The notes under the pieces are model-generated. The model did no database searches. It worked only from the letters and a program-made list of their open reading frames with translations, and was not told where the DNA came from. 6,229 bases of DNA from Candidatus Babeliales bacterium. GTDB lineage: Bacteria > Babelota > Babeliae > Babelales > CAIQNR01. Shown here piece after piece: positions 1 to 6,046 of this stretch; position 1 is the stretch's first letter; every line of letters begins with the position of its first letter. Both the position numbers and the translations under genes were made by a program. The DNA is taken from contig JAIPGS010000050.1 of NCBI GenBank assembly GCA_021735725.1, positions 1 through 6,229 of the forward strand, given 5' to 3'.

Positions 1-488
1 ATTTTTTGATTTACCTGCAATGAAAATGCAAGATCACGATAATCAGATGGATCTCCCAAAGCATAAATTGCTGATACTGATGCAATAATAATTGTATCTG
101 GACGATTAATAAGAGAAGCAGTTGCTTCTACCCGTAAACGTTCTATTTCTGTATTAATCTTTGTTTCTTTTGCAATATAAATATCTTGAGCAGGCAAATA
201 TGATTCCGGTTGATAATAATCATAATAACTGACAAAATAACAAACTTTATTTTCAGGAAAAAATAAACTGAACTCTTCATACAACTGAGCTGCCAATGTT
301 TTATTAGGTGCCATAACCAAAACAGGCTTATTTTGAGAAGCAATTACGTTTGCCATAGTAAATGTCTTACCAGAACCTGTTACCCCCATAAGCGTAGAAA
401 TTCCGGTCCGACCTTGCACAAGTTCTTTAATAGCTTGTGGTTGACTTCCTGATGGCTTAAACGGTGATTTTAGCTTAAAAAGGCTCAT
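1..488 (-). CDS. uvrB: Excinuclease ABC subunit B, N-terminal part (3' end beyond the window)
   Basis: UvrB is the helicase-like damage-verification subunit of UvrABC nucleotide excision repair. It receives DNA from UvrA and recruits the nuclease UvrC in the cytoplasm. The first 162 residues of a protein usually about 660 long are present. Visible family motifs are the N-terminal FKPSGSQPQAI block (residues 10-20), Walker A GVTGSGKT (35-42), the APNKTLAAQL block (60-69), the YYDYYQPE start of the DNA-clamping beta-hairpin (88-95), EIERLR (114-119) and ASVSAIYALGDP (136-147). The loop between the Q-motif helix and Walker A looks about three residues shorter than in E. coli UvrB as I remember it. 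The ATG at 488-486 is preceded by GAAAGAG about 8 bases upstream, and an earlier ATG runs straight into TGA, which supports this start. The frame is intact to the edge. Identification is firm; completeness of the remainder cannot be seen. Confidence 0.97.
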   Translation of the reverse strand, partial: MSLFKLKSPFKPSGSQPQAIKELVQGRTGISTLMGVTGSGKTFTMANVIASQNKPVLVMAPNKTLAAQLYEEFSLFFPENKVCYFVSYYDYYQPESYLPAQDIYIAKETKINTEIERLRVEATASLINRPDTIIIASVSAIYALGDPSDYRDLAFSLQVNQK

Positions 489-492
489 ATCA

Positions 493-521
493 TTGACTCT
501 TTCAGTTAATTATGTTACTAT
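493..521 (+). promoter_or_regulatory. Alternative upstream promoter candidate for the gene at 638
   Basis: TTGACT (493-498; 5 of 6) is followed after 17 bases by TACTAT (516-521; 4 of 6), with a TG one base upstream of the -10 box (513-514) as in extended -10 promoters. It lies in the uvrB leader, just upstream of the uvrB start. It may act with or instead of the candidate at 522-551; the sequence alone cannot decide. Confidence 0.3.
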
Positions 522-551
522 TTGAAATATAATAACAAAATATATTATTAT
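522..551 (+). promoter_or_regulatory. Candidate sigma-70 promoter for the exported protein gene at 638
   Basis: TTGAAA (522-527) and TATTAT (546-551) are each 5 of 6 to consensus and separated by 18 bases. Transcription would start near 558 and leave a leader of about 80 bases before the start codon at 638. Its -10 box lies two bases from the -10 box of the opposed uvrB promoter candidate, so RNA polymerase could hardly occupy both at once. Confidence 0.4.
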
Positions 552-553
552 AA

Positions 554-582
554 AGTATAACGGAGAGAAAGGTTTTTGTCAT
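554..582 (-). promoter_or_regulatory. Candidate sigma-70 promoter for uvrB
   Basis: Read on the minus strand, a -35 box ATGACA (582-577; 5 of 6 to TTGACA) is followed after exactly 17 bases by a -10 box TATACT (559-554; 5 of 6 to TATAAT). Transcription would start near 547 and give a uvrB leader of roughly 58 bases. The match and spacing are good, but an AT-rich region yields such matches by chance, so this remains a prediction. No LexA-type operator was recognised around it. Confidence 0.5.
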
Positions 583-603
583 ACCAAGAACAAAAAAGCC
601 TTT
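568..603 (+). other. Stem-loop in the leader of the gene at 638
   Basis: AAAGG plus TTTTTG (568-578) can pair with CAAAAA (591-596) and CCTTT (599-603). This gives 11 base pairs with a two-base bulge (AG, 597-598) and a 12-base loop. No run of T follows on either strand, so it is not a terminator. It sits 25 bases upstream of the ribosome binding site and does not mask it. Most pairs are A-T, so stability is modest and the fold may be accidental. Confidence 0.25.
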
Positions 604-627
604 AAAAATGGCGGGTTATAAAAAAAT

Positions 628-631
628 GGAG
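628..631 (+). promoter_or_regulatory. Shine-Dalgarno site that sets the start at 638
   Basis: GGAG (within GGAGAAG, 628-634) lies six bases before the ATG at 638. The in-frame ATGs at 608 and 626 have no such site. The 638 start also makes the protein begin directly with a signal peptide, so two independent signals agree. Confidence 0.8.
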
Positions 632-637
632 AAGTCT

Positions 638-1663
638 ATGAATAAAAAAATAATAACAATTATGGCACTTGTAGGAGTGTACAATAGTTTTTCAGCTGAA
701 GCTTTTAATTTTGTAGAAACAGCAGTAAAAGATGCTACTCATTTTGTTCAAAAAACAGCGCAAGCACTCACTGGAAATTCTGTAAGTTCAGAAGAAGAAT
801 CTGAAGAAGAAGCTTTTGAAGAAGTTGGAACGACTGAAACAGTTCTTTTGAATTCTTTAGAAGAAGCAACAAAAAATCCTTACCCACAAAGTATTCATAA
901 CCTTATTGCTGAATGGGAAATGCTTTTAACATTACTTACTACTGAAGATTTCATAACTTTTTATCGCACAAAAATTGAAAGTTTTGATAATGCATTTACT
1001 CAATCATTTGCAGACTCTCTGAGTTTAAGCAAGCATGACGTTTTTATGCCTTTTTCCCAAACTCCATGGGTATATTTTCTTACCCAAAATTATTCAACAT
1101 TAACCGGTCTAAACAATGGAATACAGTATCTTCATACAGGACTTAAAAAAGAAACAGAGTTATGGCGTATGAAATCTTTTACTAAAAAAAATGAAAAACA
1201 TTGGAAAGAAGCAGATAATTCACGAGTAAAAAGATTGAGCAGAATAGCTTTTCTTGCTACTCAAAACCAACACACTTTTTTTCCTTTTCACCTTGCACAA
1301 AATCTCAATGTTATAGCTGGCACAAAAACAACACAGGAAATGTTTGAAGCTGCTTTAAAAGGATTACTAAACATGCAAAGAATGTTACAAGAAATTATTC
1401 ACGGACAACTTTCATTATTTATATATGGTTCTTATTGTGATAGCTTTCAACCTGAAGGAAAAAGAAAATCTCATTTTCCTGACACAATTGATCAACTACA
1501 AAAAGTATTAAAAAAACAAAACATTACCAAAAAAACAATAGAAGCAACTATTAAAAATCTTAAAAAACAACAAGAAGATTTTATGCGCCATGATTCTAAA
1601 GTAGCTCCTAAAGAAGTACAAGAACTTTTAAGAGATGCTCTAGAAAGAGATGGATTAACTTAA
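638..1663 (+). CDS. Predicted exported protein of unknown function, acidic near the N-terminus
   Basis: I do not recognise this 341-residue protein. From the chosen start it opens with a Sec-type signal peptide: NKK at 2-4, a hydrophobic core from about 5 to 18, and a likely signal peptidase I site after Ala22 (A-E-A at 20-22). It has no lipobox cysteine, and its only cysteine is Cys267. The mature protein starts with a probable amphipathic helix (23-47). A strongly acidic stretch follows (SEEESEEEAFEE, 51-62), then a mostly helical-looking, aromatic-rich body. A Lys-rich segment near the C-terminus (about 287-313) could form a coiled coil. No transmembrane segment is evident after the signal, so a periplasmic or secreted location is likely. 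The frame can be extended upstream to 608, but that would bury the signal peptide and lacks a ribosome binding site. It runs convergent to the glycosyltransferase gene with 24 bases between stops and no terminator hairpin. Being real is likely; function is open. Confidence 0.85.
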   Translation: MNKKIITIMALVGVYNSFSAEAFNFVETAVKDATHFVQKTAQALTGNSVSSEEESEEEAFEEVGTTETVLLNSLEEATKNPYPQSIHNLIAEWEMLLTLLTTEDFITFYRTKIESFDNAFTQSFADSLSLSKHDVFMPFSQTPWVYFLTQNYSTLTGLNNGIQYLHTGLKKETELWRMKSFTKKNEKHWKEADNSRVKRLSRIAFLATQNQHTFFPFHLAQNLNVIAGTKTTQEMFEAALKGLLNMQRMLQEIIHGQLSLFIYGSYCDSFQPEGKRKSHFPDTIDQLQKVLKKQNITKKTIEATIKNLKKQQEDFMRHDSKVAPKEVQELLRDALERDGLT

Positions 1664-1687
1664 TTATAGAAAAATAAAATAAACTTT

Positions 1688-2806
1688 TTATACTATTTCT
1701 TCATAAACTGCTATTAATTTTTGTGTGCTTTTTTTAATAGAATATTCTTTTGCTGTCTTCCAGGCCCCTTTACACAATTTTTCATGCAAAGATGCGTTAT
1801 TAGCTACTTCTTTTATTTTTTGGACCATCTGCTTACGTGTTTTTACCAAATAACCATTACTATCATTCTTGACGCATTCTTTTACGCCTGGCCCTTTAAC
1901 GGCAATAACTGGGGTTCCTGCCGCCATACTTTCTACACACACAAGTCCCTGCGTTTCAGACGTTGAAGCAAACACAAAAAGATCTGCTTTTTTATACCAT
2001 TGTGCAATAAGTGTTTGTGCAGGCTTTTCTATAAATTGAACCTGTGCCGTTGAAAGCTTACATATTTGATATGCATACTTTTGCAATTCCTGATAATACG
2101 CTCCAAACCCAATTAATGTTAATACAAATCGCTCATCAAGATGTTTCATAACATCGAGTAAAAAAGGGATATTTTTTTCTGTAACAAAACGACCAACCGT
2201 TAAAAGATTAAAAACTTTCTTGCTTTTTTTTTGTTCTCTTTTTTTATGAAAAAAACAAGGCAATAGTCCGCTTGCAAGAGTATAACAAGGTGTCTTTATT
2301 TTTTGTTTTTTAAGATAATGCGCAATTGACTGTGATGGGGCAATAATTGCTGTTACTTTTTCACAAAATTTTTTCACTTTTTTTTCAACACAAAAGCGAA
2401 CAATTTTTTTAAAAAAGGGAGCATAATGAGTTGCATAAAGACCATATTGTGAATGATAGGTAAAAATTAAGGGAATACCTTGTTGCAAACATACATTTTG
2501 TGCAGCCACTCCTAATAAAAAAGGATGATGAGTATGAACAATATCTGGTTTGTAAAGTTTAATTATTTTACGTAACTGCAACTGCATAAACAAAGGAATA
2601 GCAATAGGATTGTGTTTATAAAAAAAACGAAAAGGACATACTATTTTAATAATATTTTGATCATTTTCAGGTGATCCCGTAAAATCTAATGTAACAATTT
2701 TTACAACATGACCTTGCGATCGTAATTCATTACAAAATGCATCAATAGAGCTAACCACTCCCCCTGAATAAGGCTTGTAATTATTTGTTACAAAAAGAAT
2801 TTTCAT
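1688..2806 (-). CDS. Family 4 glycosyltransferase (GT-B fold), possibly glycolipid-forming
   Basis: This 372-residue protein is a complete retaining GT-B enzyme of family GT4, which moves a sugar from a nucleotide donor to an acceptor at the cytoplasmic face of the membrane. The N-terminal Rossmann domain begins MKILFVTNNYKPYSGGV, with the glycine pair at 15-16, and includes HTHHPFLLG (91-99) and TYHSQYGLY (116-124). The C-terminal donor domain has VGRFVTEKN (204-212; Arg206 and Lys211 are the expected phosphate contacts), GFG (233-235) and the E-x7-E motif Glu284 to Glu292 in STSETQGLVCVE. STSETQGL followed by an E-x-MAAG motif, together with HTHHPFLLG, resembles diacylglycerol 3-alpha-glucosyltransferases as I recall them. 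A glycolipid role is therefore plausible, but the acceptor is not shown. A basic linker (about 188-197) may favour membrane binding. The start is supported by AAGG about 11 to 12 bases upstream, a moderate site. No hairpin terminator follows; the next gene is convergent. Confidence 0.93.
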   Translation of the reverse strand: MKILFVTNNYKPYSGGVVSSIDAFCNELRSQGHVVKIVTLDFTGSPENDQNIIKIVCPFRFFYKHNPIAIPLFMQLQLRKIIKLYKPDIVHTHHPFLLGVAAQNVCLQQGIPLIFTYHSQYGLYATHYAPFFKKIVRFCVEKKVKKFCEKVTAIIAPSQSIAHYLKKQKIKTPCYTLASGLLPCFFHKKREQKKSKKVFNLLTVGRFVTEKNIPFLLDVMKHLDERFVLTLIGFGAYYQELQKYAYQICKLSTAQVQFIEKPAQTLIAQWYKKADLFVFASTSETQGLVCVESMAAGTPVIAVKGPGVKECVKNDSNGYLVKTRKQMVQKIKEVANNASLHEKLCKGAWKTAKEYSIKKSTQKLIAVYEEIV

Positions 2807-2819
2807 AGCAAACTTTACC

Positions 2820-2835
2820 TTTTTACTTGTAAAAA
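2820..2835. repeat. Short perfect inverted repeat in the divergent intergenic region
   Basis: TTTTTAC (2820-2826) and GTAAAAA (2829-2835) form perfect 7-base arms around a two-base centre, 14 bases upstream of the glycosyltransferase start. The loop is too small for a good RNA hairpin, so if functional it would be a DNA operator. The arms are almost all A and T, so chance is a serious alternative. The rest of 2807-2913 shows no promoter that I would call: the -35/-10 pairs tried on either strand have poor matches or wrong spacing. Confidence 0.3.
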
Positions 2836-2901
2836 ATTTTAAAACTTTTTAATGTGTAACACTATTGAAATAAAAAAATGTATATTAATTACTGTACCAC
2901 T

Positions 2902-2905
2902 GGAG
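2902..2905 (+). promoter_or_regulatory. Shine-Dalgarno site that sets the start at 2914
   Basis: GGAG sits eight bases before the ATG at 2914. It lies inside the longer open frame that begins at 2878. It therefore favours the internal start, which also places a signal peptide at the very N-terminus. Confidence 0.75.
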
Positions 2906-2913
2906 CAATTTTT

Positions 2914-3498
2914 ATGAAACGTATCATCTTCTTATTTTTAACTATCACTTCTTTTCCATCTTTTATTATTGCAAGTCAAGAATTAATACATTTATTAGAA
3001 CAAGATCCAATTGAAGCAATGCCTCTCTTTTTAATTGACTACAAATATTCATTTTACATAAATCAAGATGGAGAACAAGAAGAAAAGAATGATGAAAGAC
3101 TTTTAACATTAAGCCCCTTCGCTCTTCCAGATACCCTAGAAACGGAATTACCACAAGAAAATACATCTCCCGCTGAAGAAACTACTTCTCAAGAAAAATT
3201 TAAATTTGAATGTCTTGAAACCACCAGACAAGGAACAATATGCAAAAAATGGTATTCTAAAAGCTCTCTTTATTCTCATTTAAAAAAACATCATTTCAGG
3301 TCTTACGATAACAACAATCAACCCGAAATTAGATGTTGTGGACAAATAAAACATTTTAAATGGAAAACACTTATAGCAAAACATTGTCTTTTGAAAGAAG
3401 ATAAAGGCTGTTTTAATGAAAAATGTTCCCACGCAAAAAATATCATTGCTGGCCAAGTAGGGCATACCCTTACCTTAAAAGTAAAAGACACCCCTTAA
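2914..3498 (+). CDS. Predicted exported protein with C2H2 zinc-finger-like motif
   Basis: The function of this 194-residue protein is unknown. It starts with a Sec-type signal peptide (KR at 2-3, hydrophobic core 4-19, probable cleavage after Ala20). An acidic, probably disordered region follows (about 52-95), then a Cys/His-rich C-terminal half. Residues 98-127 resemble a classical C2H2 finger: F98-x-C100, then C110, Y114, L119, H122 and H126 or H127. The aromatic, leucine and histidine positions fit, but the Cys-Cys spacing is nine residues rather than two to five, and Cys-His is 11 rather than 12. A second cluster follows: C141, C142, H147, H157, C158, C166, C171, H173. Zinc binding is an inference; disulphides are an alternative for an exported protein. 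C2H2 fingers are mainly eukaryotic, so a host-directed role is possible. The frame extends upstream to 2878, but the ribosome binding site supports 2914. It ends one base from the leuS stop, on the opposite strand, with no hairpin between. Confidence 0.85.
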   Translation: MKRIIFLFLTITSFPSFIIASQELIHLLEQDPIEAMPLFLIDYKYSFYINQDGEQEEKNDERLLTLSPFALPDTLETELPQENTSPAEETTSQEKFKFECLETTRQGTICKKWYSKSSLYSHLKKHHFRSYDNNNQPEIRCCGQIKHFKWKTLIAKHCLLKEDKGCFNEKCSHAKNIIAGQVGHTLTLKVKDTP

Positions 3499-3499
3499 T

Positions 3500-5938
3500 T
3501 TAATTACTAACCACAAAACTAATTAAACGGTTTTGAACAAAAACAACTTTCTGAACCGTTGCTCCTTGTAACCATTTTGTAATTAATTTTTCTGCTTCTG
3601 GCTGAACTAAATCTTGTGTAGCATCACGATTAATAGTAAGTTTTGCACGAACTTTCCCGTTTACTTGCACAACCATAGTTACTGTGTCATCGATTGTTTT
3701 TGCAATATCAAATTTCGGCCATACACAATCTCGTAATTTTTTATGCAGCACAACTTCAAGAAGCTCACTTGCCATATGTGGAGCAAGAACAGATAATGAT
3801 GCAATAATGCTTTCTGTTTGAGCTTTATTTAATTTTAAATGATCAGCATTACAATCATTTATGAATTCCATAAATGCTGATAGTGCAGTATTTGGCTTAA
3901 ATAATCCAAGACGTTCTTGAAACTCTTTTAAAAATTTATGAACACGAATATCTGCTGCATGATCTTTTTGCTCACCTGTTACAACATTTCCTTCTGTTGT
4001 AAGATAAGTCCATACACGTTGAGCAAAGCGCTTAATACCATCAAGCCCTGCATCTTGCCATTCACATTCAAGGTCTGGCGGCCCCATAAAAAGCATATAC
4101 ATTCTTAAAACATCTGAACCATATATTTGTACAATTTCATCAGGGTTAACAACATTGCCTTTTGATTTAGACATTTTTTCTACAAGGCCACTTTTTTCTG
4201 ATAATTTACAAACCATTCCTTGATTAAAAAGATTAGTAAAGGGCTCATCAAAAGGAAGATGTCCTTGCTCGTGTAAAAATTTCACATAAAATCGTGCATA
4301 TAAAAGATGTAAAATTGCATGTTCAATTCCACCAATATACATATCAACAGGTAACCATTCTTTTAAATCTTTTTGATCAAATGGTTTGTCTTTTAAATGA
4401 GGATTAGGGAATCGTAAAAAATACCAACATGAACCAGCCCATTGAGGCATAGTGTTAGTTTCACGTTTTGCAGGAGCTGCGCATTGAGGACATGTTGTAT
4501 TTACAAAAGAATCAATTCCTGCAAGCGGAGATTCCCCTGTTCCTGTTGGTTCATATCGTTCAACTTCAGGAAGTTTTACCGGCAATTGATCTTCTGGAAC
4601 AGGAACTACTCCACATTTTTTACAATGAATTAATGGAATAGGCTCTCCCCAATAACGCTGACGAGAAAAAATCCAATCCCGAAGTTTATAATTTGTTGTT
4701 TTTTTACCAAATCCTTGAGCAACCGCATACTCAATTGTCTTTGCAATTCCATCAGATTTTGCCATGAGGCTATTAAAATCTTCTGAGTTAATAAGTTGCC
4801 CATCTCCAACAAAAGCTTCTGTTAAATTCCCATTTTTATCTAATTTTGCATCGGGCGATTCAATAACTTGAAAAATTGGCACATTATATTTTTTAGCAAA
4901 CATAAAGTCCCGCTCGTCATGAGCAGGCACACCCATAACAACCCCTGTTCCTGTATCTATTAAAACATAGTCAGCAACATAAACCGGCACTTTAGTTCCA
5001 TTAAATGGATTAAGTACATATGCACCAGAAAAAACACCTGTTTTATCTTTTTCTTCTACTTTTCTTTTTTTATCGGAACTGTTTTGCGATTCTTCTTTAT
5101 ATGCAGCAACAGCATCTTTTTGATCCGCAGAAACAATCTGATCTATCAATGAATTTTCTGGAGCAATTGATAAAAACGTAACACCAAAAATAGTATCTGG
5201 GCGTGTTGTATAAGCTGTTAAAGTAATATCTTTACCATCAACTTTAAAATCTAAGTTAACTCCATGCGTTTTACCAATCCAGTTACGTTGCATAGTTTTA
5301 ACTTTTTCTGACCAGTCAAGCCTGTCTAAACCTTCAAGTAAAGGTTCAGCATATTGAGTAATTTTTAAGACCCACTGAGGTATTTGTTTTTTAACAACTT
5401 CAGATCCGCAACGTTCACATCCACCATTCACAACTTCTTCATTTGCCAGGCCAGTTTTACAAGAAGGACACCAATTTATGGGACGATCAGATTGATAAGC
5501 AAGGCCTGCTTTAAACATTTGTATAAAAATCCATTGCGTCCATTTATAATAATCAGGGTCAGTTGTATCCAGCTCTTTGGACCAATCATAAAAAGCCCCC
5601 ACTTCTTTTAGCTGCTTTTTAAATGTTGCAATATTACGTGCAGTACCAATTTTTGGATGAATACCTTTTTTAATAGCATCATTTTCAGCAGGAAGACCAA
5701 ATGCATCCCATCCCATTGGATGAAGCACACTATATCCTTCCAGCCATTTCATTCGTGCATATACATCAGAAAGCACATACCCACGCCAGTGGCCTACATG
5801 CAAACCTGATCCAGAAGGATATGGGAACATATCCAGGCAATAATAATTACCTTTTCCAGATTTTTTAACCTGAGAATCAGGGTTTTCTTCCCATGAATTC
5901 TGCCATTTTTTTTCTATTGCACGAACATTGTACTGCAT
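3500..5938 (-). CDS. leuS: Leucyl-tRNA synthetase, complete
   Basis: This class I enzyme charges tRNA-Leu with leucine in the cytoplasm and hydrolyses mischarged products. Its 812 residues are normal for the bacterial type. Domains in order: Rossmann fold with the HIGH-type motif HVGH (47-50); a zinc module with C157-x2-C160 and C174-x2-C177; the CP1 editing domain, with the Thr-rich TTRPDTIFG (244-252) and GVPAHDERD (336-344), whose last Asp is the expected editing residue; a second CxxC pair (C439/C442 and C483/C486); KMSKS (588-592); an anticodon-binding helical domain (about 625-750); and the C-terminal tRNA-binding domain with QVNGKVRAK (758-766). The leucine-specific insert before KMSKS is only about ten residues, as in Bacillus-type enzymes and unlike E. 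coli. No catalytic motif is missing. AAAGGG lies five bases upstream of the ATG. It is separated from the gene upstream by a terminator, so it is probably transcribed alone. A leader of about 40 bases leaves no room for a T-box. Confidence 0.99.
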   Translation of the reverse strand: MQYNVRAIEKKWQNSWEENPDSQVKKSGKGNYYCLDMFPYPSGSGLHVGHWRGYVLSDVYARMKWLEGYSVLHPMGWDAFGLPAENDAIKKGIHPKIGTARNIATFKKQLKEVGAFYDWSKELDTTDPDYYKWTQWIFIQMFKAGLAYQSDRPINWCPSCKTGLANEEVVNGGCERCGSEVVKKQIPQWVLKITQYAEPLLEGLDRLDWSEKVKTMQRNWIGKTHGVNLDFKVDGKDITLTAYTTRPDTIFGVTFLSIAPENSLIDQIVSADQKDAVAAYKEESQNSSDKKRKVEEKDKTGVFSGAYVLNPFNGTKVPVYVADYVLIDTGTGVVMGVPAHDERDFMFAKKYNVPIFQVIESPDAKLDKNGNLTEAFVGDGQLINSEDFNSLMAKSDGIAKTIEYAVAQGFGKKTTNYKLRDWIFSRQRYWGEPIPLIHCKKCGVVPVPEDQLPVKLPEVERYEPTGTGESPLAGIDSFVNTTCPQCAAPAKRETNTMPQWAGSCWYFLRFPNPHLKDKPFDQKDLKEWLPVDMYIGGIEHAILHLLYARFYVKFLHEQGHLPFDEPFTNLFNQGMVCKLSEKSGLVEKMSKSKGNVVNPDEIVQIYGSDVLRMYMLFMGPPDLECEWQDAGLDGIKRFAQRVWTYLTTEGNVVTGEQKDHAADIRVHKFLKEFQERLGLFKPNTALSAFMEFINDCNADHLKLNKAQTESIIASLSVLAPHMASELLEVVLHKKLRDCVWPKFDIAKTIDDTVTMVVQVNGKVRAKLTINRDATQDLVQPEAEKLITKWLQGATVQKVVFVQNRLISFVVSN

Positions 5939-5974
5939 AAAAGCCCTTTTTAATTACAAAATAAGCAAACTGAA

Positions 5975-5993
5975 GATTACATTTAGAGTAATC
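5975..5993. repeat. Inverted repeat in the leuS leader region
   Basis: GATTAC (5975-5980) and GTAATC (5988-5993) are perfect 6-base arms around a 7-base spacer. They overlap the weak -10 candidate of leuS and its predicted transcription start. This could be a regulator site or a small hairpin at the mRNA 5' end. The arms are short and chance cannot be excluded. Confidence 0.25.
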
Positions 5994-6013
5994 ATTTCGT
6001 AGTTTTACGTCAA
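5985..6013 (-). promoter_or_regulatory. Weak promoter candidate for leuS
   Basis: On the minus strand TTGACG (6013-6008; 5 of 6 to the -35 consensus) is followed after 17 bases by TACTCT (5990-5985; 3 of 6 to the -10 consensus). Transcription would begin near 5978, leaving a leader of about 40 bases. The -35 box begins within the last T residues of the upstream terminator. The -10 match is poor, so the call rests on the -35 box, the spacing and the need for a promoter after the terminator. Confidence 0.3.
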
Positions 6014-6038
6014 AAAAAAAGCCCGAAGGCCTTTTTTT
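6013..6038 (-). terminator. Strong intrinsic terminator with UUCG tetraloop
   Basis: Read on the minus strand, seven A and G precede GCC, a TTCG loop, GGC and then nine T. The stem is GCC/GGC closed by C(UUCG)G, the extra-stable tetraloop form. It is extended by a G-U wobble and seven A-U pairs, about 11 pairs in all, with the T-run following directly. The stop codon of the right-edge gene lies eight bases upstream (TGA at 6049-6047), so this ends that transcript and insulates leuS. On the plus strand the wobble becomes an A-C mismatch, so the design favours minus-strand transcription, although some bidirectional activity is possible. Confidence 0.9.
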
Positions 6039-6046
6039 ACTCTTTA

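Noticed and set aside
143..343. A 66-residue minus-strand open frame inside uvrB.
   Set aside because: A shadow frame of uvrB; the uvrB frame carries all conserved motifs.
576..605. Possible nine-codon leader peptide from a TTG at 576, preceded by GGAGAGAAAGG.
   Set aside because: A rare start codon, poor spacing and no attenuation-like structure or repeated codons; the purine-rich stretch is easily chance.
608..637. Longer N-terminus of the exported protein, starting at the ATG at 608 or 626.
   Set aside because: Neither ATG has a ribosome binding site at the right distance, and either start would put a charged segment ahead of the signal peptide. The ATG at 638 has GGAG six bases upstream.
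1664..1687. A terminator between the two convergent genes.
   Set aside because: The 24 bases are A and T rich but contain no stem that could pair.
2878..2913. Longer N-terminus of the zinc-finger-like protein, starting at 2878.
   Set aside because: It lacks a ribosome binding site, while GGAG at 2902-2905 points to the ATG at 2914, which begins directly with the signal peptide.
5384..5611. A plus-strand open frame opposite leuS, and similar ones at 1721-1966 and 4442-4633.
   Set aside because: Antisense shadows of strongly conserved genes, with no ribosome binding site or recognisable product.
5939..6000. A T-box or other riboswitch ahead of leuS.
   Set aside because: Only about 40 to 60 bases lie between the terminator and the start codon; there is no T-box core sequence and no antiterminator pair.
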